Assembly: GCA_002786355.1 (NCBI GenBank)
Contig: PGCO01000001.1
Coordinates: 62,001 to 126,000 of the forward strand
Length of the DNA stretch: 64,000 nucleotides
From: Sediminibacterium sp. FEMGT703S
GTDB taxonomy: Bacteria; Bacteroidota; Bacteroidia; Chitinophagales; Chitinophagaceae
Direction of reading: 5' to 3'
Position 1 is the stretch's first letter; the number at the start of each line of letters is the position of its first letter. The notes under the pieces are model-generated. The model was not told the DNA's origin. It saw only the letters and a program-made list of their open reading frames with translations, and did not search any database. Shown in pieces: positions 17,871 through 27,216 of the stretch. The translations under genes and the position numbers were made by a program.

Positions 17871-18971
17871 ATGATCATACGGCAAATTATCCAAACCCTT
17901 GAAAGCTATGCTCCACTTGCTTATCAAGAGTCTTACGACAATGCAGGCTTACTTACCGGATCTGCCAACTGGGAATGCACTGGTGCAATTGTTACTTTAG
18001 ACGCTACCCTAGCGGTACTGCAAGAAGCTAAAACAGCTGGAGCTAATTTGGTAGTAGCTCATCATCCAATTTTATTTAAGGGAATTACCAAAATCACTGG
18101 GAAAAACTATGTTGAAGAAGCCCTGATATATGCCATTAAAAATGATATAGCCATCTACGCCATTCATACCAACTTAGACAATATTTGGGGCGGTGTAAAT
18201 ACGGCGATTGCAGAAAAATTAGGTTTAAAAAATTGCAAAATATTACAACCCAAAAAATCAATCCTAACTAAATTGGTCACTTTTGTACCTACTCCACAAT
18301 TGTCACAAGTGCAAGAAGCATTGTTTGGAGCAGGTGCGGGTCATATTGGAGAATACAGTGAAACCAGTTTTAGTACCAGGGGGATTGGGACTTTCCGTGG
18401 ATCGGAATGGTCTAATCCAACTATTGGTACGCCGGGGGTGCGAGAGGCGGTAGAAGAAACAAGAATTGAAGTAATATTACCCAACTATCTTGAGCAAACA
18501 GTGGTTGCAGCACTTAAAGCAGCTCACCCTTATGAAGAAGTTGCTTACGACTTAATCCCTTTGAACAATTTGAATCAAAAAGTTGGGTCTGGCATGATTG
18601 GACAGCTACAATCCCCCATGGAAGAAAAAGCTGTTTTAAGCTTATTAAGCACCCAATTTGACCTAAAATTGGTCAAACACACCCCATTATTGGGTAAAAA
18701 AGTGGAAAAAATAGCCCTTTGCGGAGGTGCTGGGAGTTTCTTAATTAAGGATGCCATTGCTGCAGGAGCCGACTTTTTTGTTAGCGCAGACATCAAATAC
18801 CATGAGTTTTTTGATGCCAATAACCAGCTGGTGGTAGCCGATATAGGGCACTGGGAAAGTGAACAATACACGATTGACTTGCTTTTTTCGCTAATAACCA
18901 GCAAATTCCCTAACTTTGCCGTCCTTAAAACAAGCGTACAGACAAATCCTGTACATTATTTTTTGGGATAA
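17871..18971 (+). CDS. NIF3-like dinuclear metal-centre protein
   Basis: NIF3/YbgI family protein, often labelled GTP cyclohydrolase I type 2; the true reaction is unsettled. Metal-ligand signatures are visible in VVAHHPILFKGITK near residue 64, AIHTNLDN near residue 103, and the C-terminal ADIKYHEFFDA and ADIGHWESEQY. The 366 residues are longer than E. coli YbgI because of a central PII-like insert (roughly residues 130-230), normal for the longer branch of the family. The next gene starts 22 bp downstream, so the two are likely co-transcribed. Confidence 0.92.
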   Translation: MIIRQIIQTLESYAPLAYQESYDNAGLLTGSANWECTGAIVTLDATLAVLQEAKTAGANLVVAHHPILFKGITKITGKNYVEEALIYAIKNDIAIYAIHTNLDNIWGGVNTAIAEKLGLKNCKILQPKKSILTKLVTFVPTPQLSQVQEALFGAGAGHIGEYSETSFSTRGIGTFRGSEWSNPTIGTPGVREAVEETRIEVILPNYLEQTVVAALKAAHPYEEVAYDLIPLNNLNQKVGSGMIGQLQSPMEEKAVLSLLSTQFDLKLVKHTPLLGKKVEKIALCGGAGSFLIKDAIAAGADFFVSADIKYHEFFDANNQLVVADIGHWESEQYTIDLLFSLITSKFPNFAVLKTSVQTNPVHYFLG

Positions 18972-18993
18972 ACTTTATAATTACGAACACGAT

Positions 18994-19749
18994 ATGGCAT
19001 CTGTAAAAGATTTCTCCGTTGAAGAAAAATTAGTAAACCTACTTCGTTTACAAAAAATTGACAGCAAACTCGATGAAATTCAGGTATTAAAAGGTGAGCT
19101 TCCAATGGAAGTAAGCGACCTTGAAGATGAAATACTAGGACTATCTGCACGTCAGACCCGCATTGAAGAAGAAATCAATGGCATTGGCGAATTTATTGAA
19201 GGAAAGAAAAATGCCATTAAAGAAAGCGAAGCTTTAATTGCCAAATACGAAAAGCAAAGCGAGAATGTAAAGAACAATCGCGAATTCGAAGCCATCAATA
19301 AAGAGGTAGAAATGCAACAGCTTGAGGTAAAACTCTGCGAAAAGCATATCCGCGATGCAAACGAAGAGTTGGCTGAAAAAGTGAAGCAGTTAGAGAATGC
19401 CAAGAAAATGGTTTCTGTGAAAGAAGGTGTTTTAAACCATAAGAAAGGCGAATTAGAAAAAATCATTGCTGATACTGTAAAAGAAGAAACTGAATTAAAT
19501 GGCTACAGTGCAGACGCAAGAGCACATATTGATGAGCGTTTAATTTACAGCTACGATAGAATCAGAACCAGCTACAGAAACGGTTTAGCAGTTGTTGCTG
19601 TTGAGCGTGATGCTTGTGGCGGTTGCTTCAACTCTATTCCACCTCAACGTCAAAGCGAAATCCGTTTACACAAAAAAATCATCGTTTGCGAAAACTGCGG
19701 ACGTATTTTAGTAGACGCAGATTTGAATGATAGCGTTGATGTAAAATAA
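18994..19749 (+). CDS. C4-type zinc-ribbon coiled-coil protein
   Basis: A 251-residue protein with a long N-terminal coiled coil (about residues 5-185, rich in Glu, Lys and Leu) and a C-terminal zinc ribbon with two CxxC pairs (CGGC and CENC). This is the zf-RING_7/CT398-like family found next to NIF3 genes in many bacteria. A nucleic-acid or adaptor role is assumed but not established. The frame is open 26 codons further upstream, but that part overlaps the NIF3 gene in another frame. ATG at 18994 (MASVKDFSVEEKL) is preferred. It follows the NIF3 stop by 22 bp and is followed by a clear terminator at 19773-19800. Confidence 0.88.
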   Translation: MASVKDFSVEEKLVNLLRLQKIDSKLDEIQVLKGELPMEVSDLEDEILGLSARQTRIEEEINGIGEFIEGKKNAIKESEALIAKYEKQSENVKNNREFEAINKEVEMQQLEVKLCEKHIRDANEELAEKVKQLENAKKMVSVKEGVLNHKKGELEKIIADTVKEETELNGYSADARAHIDERLIYSYDRIRTSYRNGLAVVAVERDACGGCFNSIPPQRQSEIRLHKKIIVCENCGRILVDADLNDSVDVK

Positions 19750-19772
19750 ATTAGTAGCATTTAACATACTCG

Positions 19773-19800
19773 AGGGCAGTCTTTTGGCTGCCCTTTCTTA
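19773..19800 (+). terminator. Rho-independent terminator after the zinc-ribbon gene
   Basis: Stem agggcag (19773-19779) with ctgccct (19788-19794) around an 8-nt loop, followed by a T-rich tract. It separates the NIF3/zinc-ribbon unit from the TPR gene. Confidence 0.75.
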
Positions 19801-19810
19801 TTTTTAGGCT

Positions 19811-21301
19811 GTGAAGAAAAATTTACTCGTTGTTGTTACTTTACTGAGTATATCATTTAGCGGATGGGCTCAAACTAAATTTGATTTCAATGCTGCCTGT
19901 GTTCAGGCTTATCAAGATATCACCAAACTAAAAACCAAAACAGGGCAACAGCAAATACAGAAATTGCGATTGCAACAACCCGATAACCTGATTCCGGTTT
20001 TATTGGAAAACTATATTGATTTTTATACCCTATTTTTAAATGAAGATCCCTCCGACTATACCAGACTTTTTCCGCAATTTCAGGAACGACTAGATCAGGT
20101 AGAAGAAGGCAACTCAAACTCTCCTTTTTATTTATATTCCCAAGCAGTCATCCGTATGCAAAGGGCCATGGTTCAGGTTAAATTTGGGAATTTTTGGGAT
20201 GCAGGATGGGAATGTAGAAAGGCTTTCTTATTGCTGAAAGAAAACAGAAAAAAGTTTCCCCAATTTAGCCTAAACGATTTATGGTTCGGGGCTCTAGAAG
20301 CAGTAATAGGAACTGTTCCAAAAGGTTATAAATGGGTGACTAGTTTGTTTGGCATGAAGGGTTCCCTTACCGAAGGAATGAGAAAAGTGCGTAATTACGC
20401 CAACAGCAATGATGCTATGGCAAAGCAATTTTTTAATGAATCTGCATTTGTATATACTTACTTACTCTTCTATTTTGAAAATAAAAAAGAAGATGCACTC
20501 GAATATATTATTCATAAAAAGCTAGACCTAACGAATAATCATTTACACGCTTTCATGGCGGCCAATCTTGCACTAAATAATAAAGACGCAGAACGCACCA
20601 AATCAATCATTCTTCATTTAAATAAATCGCCTGAATACTTAAAATTAAGTGTATGGGATTTTCAATTGGGTTATGCACATTTATATCATTTAGAAACCAC
20701 CGAAGCAATTCATTATTTTAATGAATATACCAGTCAATTTAAAGGGAAATTTTATTTAAAAGATGTTTATCAAAAAATGAGTTGGGCCTATTATTTACAA
20801 GGGAATATCAAAGAAGCTAATGCGCACAAACAATTGGCCATTACAAAGGGCTCTACTTTTTCAGACGCAGATAAAAAAGCATTAAAAGACGCCAAGGCAA
20901 AAAATTGGCCAAATCCCATTTTACTTAAAGCAAGATTATTCAATGATGGAGGATACCATACCGATGCTTTAAAACAATTTGCGGGTAAATCTTCCAATGA
21001 TTTTTACAAAGAGGAAGAAAAACTGGAATTTGCCTATCGGCTTGCTCGGATTTATGACGATTTAGGCAAAAAAGAGGACGCCATTAAAAACTATTTGATA
21101 GCCATCCGTTTGGGTCAAAACAGAAGAGAGTACTACGCAGCAAGAGCCGCTTTACAGATTGGCCAGATTTATGAAGAAAGAGGAGAAAAAGCCATGGCCA
21201 TAGAATACTATAAAAAATGCATTGACATGGAAGACCACGAATACAAAGATTCTTTAGATCAACGGGCCAAATCGGGCATTGCGCGGTGTACTGGTAATTA
21301 A
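19811..21301 (+). CDS. Exported tetratricopeptide-repeat protein
   Basis: A 496-residue protein with a signal peptide (LLVVVTLLSISFSGWA-QT) and helical repeats throughout. The clearest TPRs lie near residues 405-480, for example EKLEFAYRLARIYDDLGKK followed by AIKNYLIAIRLGQ, and AALQIGQIYEERGEKAMAIEYYKKC. Such Bacteroidota proteins act as periplasmic or outer-membrane-associated scaffolds, but no partner is suggested here. The start codon is GTG at 19811, giving Met-Lys-Lys and then the hydrophobic core. recN follows after 78 bp. Confidence 0.85.
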   Translation: MKKNLLVVVTLLSISFSGWAQTKFDFNAACVQAYQDITKLKTKTGQQQIQKLRLQQPDNLIPVLLENYIDFYTLFLNEDPSDYTRLFPQFQERLDQVEEGNSNSPFYLYSQAVIRMQRAMVQVKFGNFWDAGWECRKAFLLLKENRKKFPQFSLNDLWFGALEAVIGTVPKGYKWVTSLFGMKGSLTEGMRKVRNYANSNDAMAKQFFNESAFVYTYLLFYFENKKEDALEYIIHKKLDLTNNHLHAFMAANLALNNKDAERTKSIILHLNKSPEYLKLSVWDFQLGYAHLYHLETTEAIHYFNEYTSQFKGKFYLKDVYQKMSWAYYLQGNIKEANAHKQLAITKGSTFSDADKKALKDAKAKNWPNPILLKARLFNDGGYHTDALKQFAGKSSNDFYKEEEKLEFAYRLARIYDDLGKKEDAIKNYLIAIRLGQNRREYYAARAALQIGQIYEERGEKAMAIEYYKKCIDMEDHEYKDSLDQRAKSGIARCTGN

Positions 21302-21379
21302 GTAATTATTTTTAGATAAAAGTCTAGTACCAAATTCAGTAAGCTTTGTTAACTTGCTGCCCTATTAAAATCAAATCCG

Positions 21380-23056
21380 TTGTTGCGTCAGCTAACTATA
21401 CAGAATTATGCCATCATTGATGAATTGAGTATTGATTTTGATGATAGACTCAATATTATTACCGGCGAAACAGGTGCAGGTAAAAGTATTTTAATGGGTG
21501 CATTAAGCTTGATCTTGGGCGAAAGGGCCGATACCAACGTATTGGTCAACAAAGCGCGAAAATGCATTATTGAAGGGCATTTCACTGCAGGTAAAAAAGC
21601 TTCAGTTCAATCATTTTTAACACAAAACGATTTTGAGGAATCTGCAGCAACTGATCATAGTCTTGTAATTAGAAGAGAAATAGGAAGTAATGGAAAATCC
21701 AGGGCATTCATCAATGATACCCCTGCCACACTTCAACAATTAAAAGAGTTGGCAGGATTACTAGTAGATTTACACCAACAGTTTGATACCCTCGAATTAG
21801 GCGATGCCGATTTTCAAAGAATGGTCATTGATGCCTTAGCAAACAATGAAAATTTATTGGCAACACACCAGCAGTATTATAAAGAATGGGCTACTGTTTT
21901 AGCTAGTTTTAACGATTTACAAGCACAAAAAGCAGCTTTACAAAAAGAAGCTGATTACAATCAATACCTCTGTAACGAATTAGAAGCATTAGACTTAAAA
22001 GAAAACGAATTAGAGCAATTAGAAGAAGAATTAAAATTGCTTTCGAACGCCGAGGAAATTAAAACGGTAATAGAAAAAGTTGCTTTTGAATTGGCTAGTA
22101 CAGATGATCCAATTGTAGCAAGGATAAAACAACTCAACAATAGTTTACAATCGGTACAAAGCATCGTGAGCGAAGCTGCTGTATTATCTGATCGGCTTAA
22201 AGCAAGTCAAATAGAGTTACAAGATATTGCCGACGAATTAGAACGAATCAACAATAGCATTCATTTTGACGCACAAAGAATTGAATGGGTAAATCAACGA
22301 TTAAGTGATGGATATAAGCTTACAAAAAAACATGGGGTTACTACTACTGCCGAATTACTAACCATTCAGGCTGATTTATCTAGTAAATTGTTTGCGGTTA
22401 TTACAATAGACGAAGCCATACTAGCCAAGCAAGTACAGGCGAACGATTTAATGCATCAGTTAAAACAAACTGCTAAACAGATTACAGCTGCACGCAACAA
22501 AGTCATTACTCCATTTGAACAATCAGTGAATGCCCTTTTAAAGCAAGTGGGCATGCCCAATGCACAAATAAAAGTGAATATGCAAACAGTTGCTTTAAAT
22601 GCATACGGCGTAGAGCAAATCGAATTCTTATTTGATGCAAATAGAAGCAATCGATTCGAACCTATTCGTAAAGTTGCCAGTGGAGGAGAATTAAGCAGAT
22701 TAATGCTTTGCATCAAATCTTTGGTAGCAGAATCGATTGACTTACCAACCCTTATTTTTGACGAAATAGATACCGGCATATCAGGTGAAGCTGCTAAACA
22801 AGTGGGCATTATTATGCAAGAGATGGCAGCAAAAAGACAGATTATCTGTATTACTCATCAGCCTCAAATTGCAGGAAAAGCCAATGCCCATTACTTTGTA
22901 TACAAAGAACAAAAAGGAGAAGAAATCAAGACCAATATTAAATTGTTAACGAACAACGAAAGAATCAATGCCATTGCCCAAATGCTTAGTGGAGAAAAAC
23001 CTACAGCAGCGGCATTGGAGAATGCGAAAGAAATGATTCGTATATTCGGCACTTAA
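21380..23056 (+). CDS. recN: DNA repair protein RecN
   Basis: SMC-like ATPase that acts early in double-strand break repair. Walker A is GETGAGKS at residues 29-36. The ABC signature region is ASGGELSRLMLCIKSL and Walker B is LIFDEIDTGISGEAA, followed by the switch histidine in ICITHQPQIAGKA. The central part (about 150-400) is coiled coil. The 558 residues are normal. The protein begins MLRQLTIQNYAIIDEL, which requires a TTG start at 21380, since there is no ATG nearby. fabI starts 11 bp downstream, so the two are likely co-transcribed. Confidence 0.95.
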   Translation: MLRQLTIQNYAIIDELSIDFDDRLNIITGETGAGKSILMGALSLILGERADTNVLVNKARKCIIEGHFTAGKKASVQSFLTQNDFEESAATDHSLVIRREIGSNGKSRAFINDTPATLQQLKELAGLLVDLHQQFDTLELGDADFQRMVIDALANNENLLATHQQYYKEWATVLASFNDLQAQKAALQKEADYNQYLCNELEALDLKENELEQLEEELKLLSNAEEIKTVIEKVAFELASTDDPIVARIKQLNNSLQSVQSIVSEAAVLSDRLKASQIELQDIADELERINNSIHFDAQRIEWVNQRLSDGYKLTKKHGVTTTAELLTIQADLSSKLFAVITIDEAILAKQVQANDLMHQLKQTAKQITAARNKVITPFEQSVNALLKQVGMPNAQIKVNMQTVALNAYGVEQIEFLFDANRSNRFEPIRKVASGGELSRLMLCIKSLVAESIDLPTLIFDEIDTGISGEAAKQVGIIMQEMAAKRQIICITHQPQIAGKANAHYFVYKEQKGEEIKTNIKLLTNNERINAIAQMLSGEKPTAAALENAKEMIRIFGT

Positions 23057-23067
23057 ATCAACCATTT

Positions 23068-23892
23068 ATGGCTTATAATTTATTGAAAGGAAAACGTGGC
23101 ATTATCACTGGCGCATTAGATGAAAATTCTATCGCTTGGAAAGTAGCAGAAAAAGCACATGAAGAAGGTGCCACATTTGTATTAACCAATGCCCCCATTG
23201 CTATGCGCATGGGAGAGATCAATAAACTAGCTGAAAAAACAGGATCTCAAATTATACCAGCAGATGCAACTAGTACAGAAGAATTAACGAATCTATTTAC
23301 CCAATCACAAGAAATTTTAGGCGGTAAACTTGATTTTGTATTACACTCTATTGGCATGAGCGTGAATATTCGCAAAAAGATTCCTTACACAGAATCTAAT
23401 TATGATTATTTCATGAAAGGCATTGATGTATCTGCTATGTCTTTCCATAAAATGTTGGCAGTAGCAAAAAAATTAGATGCCATCAACGAATGGGGTTCTG
23501 TTGTTGCACTCACTTACATGGCAGCTCAAAGAACGTTCCCATTCTATACAGATATGGCCGATATTAAAGCAATGTTAGAATCCATCGCAAGAAGTTTTGG
23601 ATACCATTATGGATTAGAGAAAAAAGTAAGAATCAATACCGTATCTCAATCCCCTACAAAAACTACTGCAGGTACTGGTATCAAAGGGTTTGGAGACTTT
23701 TACGATTTTGCCAATGCAGTGGCTCCTTTAGGAAATGCAAGTGCAGAAGATTGTGCTAATTATTGTATTACGCTTTTCTCTGACTTAACCAAAATGGTGA
23801 CCATGCAAAATTTATTCCATGATGGAGGTTATTCAACTACAGGCGTAAGCATGGATGTAATGGAAAAATTAGGCATTGCCAATCAAGAATAA
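23068..23892 (+). CDS. fabI: Enoyl-ACP reductase (FabI)
   Basis: NADH-dependent reductase for the last step of each fatty-acid elongation cycle and the usual triclosan target. SDR fold: N-terminal KGKRGIITGALDENSIAWKVA binds cofactor, FVLHSIGMS follows, and the catalytic pair is the Y-x6-K in FYTDMADIK. The C-terminal part contains NLFHDGGYSTTGVS. The 274 residues are standard for FabI. A SemiSWEET-type gene follows 26 bp downstream on the same strand. Confidence 0.94.
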   Translation: MAYNLLKGKRGIITGALDENSIAWKVAEKAHEEGATFVLTNAPIAMRMGEINKLAEKTGSQIIPADATSTEELTNLFTQSQEILGGKLDFVLHSIGMSVNIRKKIPYTESNYDYFMKGIDVSAMSFHKMLAVAKKLDAINEWGSVVALTYMAAQRTFPFYTDMADIKAMLESIARSFGYHYGLEKKVRINTVSQSPTKTTAGTGIKGFGDFYDFANAVAPLGNASAEDCANYCITLFSDLTKMVTMQNLFHDGGYSTTGVSMDVMEKLGIANQE

Positions 23893-23918
23893 TTCAACTC
23901 AATCTTTAAAACTGCATT

Positions 23919-24182
23919 ATGAATTTAGTTGACCTTTTGGGTTACTTTGGAGCTTTCTTAAGTGCTATTACTTTTATGCCACAAGTTTGGTTGGCATGGA
24001 AGTCTAAAAGTGTAGGAGACCTAAGTATTTGGATGATTTTAATCGTAATTACGAGTTGCGTAGTTTGGTTAATTTACGCAGTTAATGTTAAGAGCGGGCC
24101 TGTTCTTGCAGCCAATCTAATAGTGCTGGCATTGGCTTTGGTTCTCCTTTACTTTAAGATGACCTTCCCTGCTAAGAAATAG
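23919..24182 (+). CDS. SemiSWEET/PQ-loop small transporter
   Basis: An 87-residue inner-membrane protein with three predicted helices, matching a single SWEET triple-helix bundle that dimerises to carry sugars. The PQ-loop motif is seen in FMPQVWLAWKSKSVGDLS in the first helix-loop. Helices two and three are WMILIVITSCVVWLIYAV and VLAANLIVLALALVLLYF. The substrate is unknown; sugars are the family default. Last gene of the recN-fabI run before the terminator at 24241. Confidence 0.88.
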   Translation: MNLVDLLGYFGAFLSAITFMPQVWLAWKSKSVGDLSIWMILIVITSCVVWLIYAVNVKSGPVLAANLIVLALALVLLYFKMTFPAKK

Positions 24183-24240
24183 AAAGCCACTCACGAATAT
24201 TATTCGAAAGTGCTATTGATAAAATTGAAGAAGTAAAGAA

Positions 24241-24272
24241 TGGCTAACTAAAAATTCAGTTAGCCATTTTTT
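24241..24272. terminator. Bidirectional terminator
   Basis: Perfect 9-bp stem tggctaact (24241-24249) with agttagcca (24258-24266), an AT-rich 8-nt loop, and a T6 run on the plus side. A-rich sequence on the other side makes it usable in both directions. It lies between the SemiSWEET gene and the convergent DUF2795 gene. Confidence 0.85.
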
Positions 24273-24275
24273 ATT

Positions 24276-24497
24276 TTAGTATTCGTCTTCGTTAAACATA
24301 AAGTCTTCCTGACTTGGATAATCAGGCCAAATGTCTTCGATGCTCTCATACACTTCCCCTTCGTCCTCTAATTCTTGAAGATTTTCTACCACTTCCAATG
24401 GCGCACCACTGCGGATAGAATAATCGATCAACTCATCCTTGGTAGCAGGCCAGGGAGCTTCTTCTAAATAACTTGCTAATTCTAATGTCCAAAACAT
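24276..24497 (-). CDS. DUF2795 family small acidic protein
   Basis: A 73-residue, strongly acidic protein (C-terminus rich in Asp/Glu, ending EDFMFNEDEY). The core with PWPATKDELIDYSIRSGAP and EVVENLQELEDEGEVYESI is the DUF2795 pattern seen throughout Bacteroidota. The function is unknown; the fold is a small helical domain. The first residues MFWTLELASYLEE are part of the conserved block. It has an excellent stand-alone promoter (24515-24544) and a terminator immediately after its stop, so it is a monocistronic and probably well-expressed gene. Confidence 0.88.
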   Translation of the reverse strand: MFWTLELASYLEEAPWPATKDELIDYSIRSGAPLEVVENLQELEDEGEVYESIEDIWPDYPSQEDFMFNEDEY

Positions 24498-24514
24498 AGT
24501 CTCGATTATTTTTG

Positions 24515-24544
24515 CAAAAGTAACCGTATAAATGATATATCCAA
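24515..24544 (-). promoter_or_regulatory. Bacteroidota sigma-A promoter of the DUF2795 gene
   Basis: On the minus strand this reads TTG, 19 nt, TACTTTTG, a full match to the phylum -33/-7 consensus TTG-N19-21-TAnnTTTG. Transcription would start about 10 nt before the ATG at 24497. Confidence 0.7.
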
Positions 24545-24604
24545 ATGTGAGTTTTACCCATCTCTGAAGAAATGGTTAATTTGCTTAATAAATAATCTCT
24601 TTTC

Positions 24605-25255
24605 ATGCTAAAAGCAACCACAATTACCAAAAAATTTGGCCCATTAACTGTTTTAAAAGGGGTTGATATAGCCATTGAGAAAGGCGAAATGGTCAGTATT
24701 GTAGGATCATCTGGTGCAGGTAAGAGTACGTTGTTGCATATTTTAGGCACATTAGACAGGCCTGATAGCGGCCAGATTGAAATAGACGGGCAATCATTAA
24801 GTAGTTTGTCTAGCGCTGAGCTAGCCAAATTTAGGAACAAGCATATTGGATTTATTTTTCAATTTCATCATTTATTGCCAGAGTTTGATGCGCTAGAAAA
24901 TGTTTGCATTCCTGGCTGGATTGCCAATGGTTCTAGAGAACAAATCAAAAAACGAGCCATTGAATTATTACAACTTTTGGGGTTGGGGGATCGGATTCAC
25001 CACAAACCCAATGAACTCTCTGGCGGAGAACAGCAGCGTGTGGCAGTTGCAAGGGCATTAATTAATGAGCCGCTCATTGTATTTGCAGACGAACCAACAG
25101 GAAATTTAGATAGCACCAATGCAAGATCGTTGCACGAACTATTCACCAAGATTAACGCAGAATTTGGAACCACTTTTTTAATCGTCACCCATAACGAAGA
25201 GCTGGCTGCATTAAGCAGCAGAGTTTTGCATATGCGCGACGGATTATTTTCTTGA
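24605..25255 (+). CDS. LolD-like ABC transporter ATPase
   Basis: ATPase of the MacB/LolD group, which powers extraction of lipoproteins or export of peptides with a FtsX-like membrane partner. Walker A is GSSGAGKST (residues 34-42), then the Q-loop in [11 protein letters not shown], the signature [15 protein letters not shown], Walker [15 protein letters not shown] and the H-loop in IVTHNEEL. The 216 residues form a single nucleotide-binding domain. LolD is the closest fit, but no LolC/E gene is adjacent, so the partner must be encoded elsewhere. It is divergent from the DUF2795 gene and convergent with the adenosyltransferase gene. Confidence 0.85.
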   Translation: MLKATTITKKFGPLTVLKGVDIAIEKGEMVSIVGSSGAGKSTLLHILGTLDRPDSGQIEIDGQSLSSLSSAELAKFRNKHIGFIFQFHHLLPEFDALENVCIPGWIANGSREQIKKRAIELLQLLGLGDRIHHKPNELSGGEQQRVAVARALINEPLIVFADEPTGNLDSTNARSLHELFTKINAEFGTTFLIVTHNEELAALSSRVLHMRDGLFS

Positions 25256-25274
25256 GCAAATTAATGTGGAATGC

Positions 25275-25835
25275 TTATACCCGGGGTTTCCAAGGAATTT
25301 CTGCAATGCCCATCTGAAAACCCAAATAACGAGATAGCACAAATAAATAATCACTGAGACGGTTCAAATATTTAATTACTAGGGGCTCTACAAAAATATC
25401 TTGCTCTTGCATATTTACACAACAGCGTTCTGCTCTTCTGCAAACACAGCGTGCAACATGAGATTGAGAAATAGCTAAATGGCCACCTGGTAAAACAAAG
25501 AATTTCATTGCTGGCAACTGCTCATTCATTGAATCCATCTCCTTTTCCAAAAATTCAATATCCGACTCTTTTAAATCAGGAATTTTCATCAAGGGTTCTT
25601 TATCAGGATCACAAGCCAATGAAGAGCCTACTGTAAATAAACGATCTTGTATTTCCTTTAAGACCATTTTAATATGCTCATCAGGGGTATAATCGCTCAC
25701 AACGCCAATCCATGAGTTCAATTCATCTACCGTACCGTAAGTATCAATTCTGATATGACTTTTAGGAACTTTTGTTCCACCAATTAACGAAGTCTTTCCT
25801 AAATCACCTGTTTTTGTGTAAATCTTAATAGCCAT
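25275..25835 (-). CDS. Cob(I)yrinic acid a,c-diamide adenosyltransferase (PduO type)
   Basis: Transfers adenosyl from ATP to cob(I)alamin to make coenzyme B12. PduO-type signatures: the start KIYTKTGDLGKTSLIGG with ATP-binding residues, DTYGTVDELNSWIG, the helix CRRAERCC, and KYLNRLSDYLFVLSRYLG. The frame is open 13 codons upstream, but ATG at 25835 gives the family start (MAIKIYTKTGD) and 186 residues. It lies 51 bp before the next gene in the same direction, an ABC ATPase, with which it may be transcribed. No B12 riboswitch was seen. Confidence 0.92.
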   Translation of the reverse strand: MAIKIYTKTGDLGKTSLIGGTKVPKSHIRIDTYGTVDELNSWIGVVSDYTPDEHIKMVLKEIQDRLFTVGSSLACDPDKEPLMKIPDLKESDIEFLEKEMDSMNEQLPAMKFFVLPGGHLAISQSHVARCVCRRAERCCVNMQEQDIFVEPLVIKYLNRLSDYLFVLSRYLGFQMGIAEIPWKPRV

Positions 25836-25886
25836 AGTCTCTAAATCAGCAATCATTACAAAGCAATTGCTCAAATGTTCGGCAAA

Positions 25887-26579
25887 TTAAGATTTTGTAG
25901 TATCGCTTTCAACTAAACCGTCACGTAATCTTACCACACGATGTGCATAAGCAGCAATATCTTCTTCGTGGGTAACCAAAACAACTGTATTACCGGCATC
26001 CTGTAATTTTCCAAAAATCTGCATTACTTCAACCGAAGTTTTAGAATCTAAGTTACCAGTAGGTTCATCAGCTAATAATATGGAGGGATTATTTACCAAG
26101 GCACGCGCAATGGCAACCCTTTGAATTTGACCACCACTCAGCTCATTTGATTTGTGGTGAGACCGATCTGCAAGACCAACTTTATCAAGTGCAGCAAGGG
26201 CTCTTTCTAAACGTTCTTTTTTAGAAACACCTGCATAAATTAACGGAAGTGCTACGTTTTCTGCAGCACTCAGTCTAGGCAATAAATTAAACTGCTGAAA
26301 TACAAACCCAATCTCTGTATTACGTACTTCTGCTAGGTCATCGTCTAGCATTTTACTAACGTCTTTGCCATTCAAAATATATCGGCCACCTGTTGGAGAA
26401 TCTAAGCAACCTAAGATATTCATTAAAGTACTTTTACCACTACCAGAGGGTCCCATCAAAGCAACATATTCGTTCTTAAAAATATCTAGGTTAATCCCTT
26501 TTAAAACAGGAATAGCCTGGTTACCCATGAAATAACTTTTCTCAATTCCTTCTAAATGTATAATTGATTCTGTAGACAT
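25887..26579 (-). CDS. MacB-type ABC transporter ATPase
   Basis: Nucleotide-binding subunit of a MacB/LolD/FtsE-type exporter. Walker A is GPSGSGKS (residues 43-50), the Q-loop is in [12 protein letters not shown], the signature is [15 protein letters not shown], Walker B is [13 protein letters not shown] and the H-loop is in LVTHEEDIA. The chosen ATG at 26579 ([16 protein letters not shown]) gives 230 residues. A longer frame to 26642 would overlap gatC and is rejected. It sits 7 bp behind the gatC stop, so the two are probably co-transcribed. No permease gene is adjacent, the same orphan situation as the LolD-like ATPase at 24605. Confidence 0.88.
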   Translation of the reverse strand: MSTESIIHLEGIEKSYFMGNQAIPVLKGINLDIFKNEYVALMGPSGSGKSTLMNILGCLDSPTGGRYILNGKDVSKMLDDDLAEVRNTEIGFVFQQFNLLPRLSAAENVALPLIYAGVSKKERLERALAALDKVGLADRSHHKSNELSGGQIQRVAIARALVNNPSILLADEPTGNLDSKTSVEVMQIFGKLQDAGNTVVLVTHEEDIAAYAHRVVRLRDGLVESDTTKS

Positions 26580-26586
26580 AATCCTA

Positions 26587-26877
26587 TTATTTTTTAATAA
26601 CCGTAGGTACTTTAAAGTATTGTTGATCGTGTGATGGAGCATTTTTCAGCGCTTCACTAGCAGTAAGGCTTTGGGTTACTAGATCGGCTCTAAATGCATT
26701 ATTCGAATTGGCCATTAAACGCAAAGGCGCTACTTCATTGGTATCCAACTCTTGTAATTTTTCAATGAAAGCAACCATTCTTTGCATATCTGATTGGTAT
26801 TGGGCAACTTGCTCTTCCGAAATTTGGAGCCTGCTCAAATGCGCTAAGTGCTGAATGGTTTTTACACTAATTTCCAT
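26587..26877 (-). CDS. gatC: Asp-tRNA(Asn)/Glu-tRNA(Gln) amidotransferase subunit C
   Basis: GatC stabilises the GatA/GatB complex that amidates misacylated tRNAs. The 96-residue protein has the family outline: [22 protein letters not shown] at the N-terminus, then [16 protein letters not shown], then a loop with AFRADLV and a C-terminal tail [13 protein letters not shown]. gatA and gatB are not in the window, which is common because the three genes are often dispersed. Confidence 0.93.
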   Translation of the reverse strand: MEISVKTIQHLAHLSRLQISEEQVAQYQSDMQRMVAFIEKLQELDTNEVAPLRLMANSNNAFRADLVTQSLTASEALKNAPSHDQQYFKVPTVIKK

Positions 26878-27110
26878 ATTCCAAAAGTACGTTTAACCAA
26901 CTTAAAGATCTTTCTTAAATTTTGAGTGGCAATTATTTCAAAACAGCGGTTAAAAAATCATTTGTAGTTTTTTGTTGAAGGTTTTTTGCGATTATTTATC
27001 AATTTTTTGGCAAAAAATATAAATTCTGAGATTATTCACAAATGTTAACATAAAAATATTGAGACGCGTTATATTTCTCCCTAAATTAGTAAAACTAAAT
27101 CCCCCCGATT

Positions 27111-27191
27111 ATGTTAGTATACGTATTATTAGCAGTTTACCTTGTTTGCTTGTATTTTGCTTACAAAGGTGCTGCCGTATCAGAGGAGTAA
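27111..27191 (+). CDS. Candidate 26-residue single-pass membrane peptide
   Basis: Short reading frame starting ATG at 27111 and ending TAA at 27189-27191. It encodes a strongly hydrophobic stretch (MLVYVLLAVYLVCLYFAY) followed by a polar tail (KGAAVSEE), the layout of a small single-pass inner-membrane protein with a cytoplasmic or periplasmic tail. It is isolated in a 490 bp space between gatC and fadN and is followed by its own strong terminator (27217-27258), which supports a real transcript. I do not recognise a family. Conservation in related genomes would be needed to accept it as a gene. Confidence 0.45.
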   Translation: MLVYVLLAVYLVCLYFAYKGAAVSEE

Positions 27192-27216
27192 AACTCATAG
27201 ACAAACCAACGAATTT

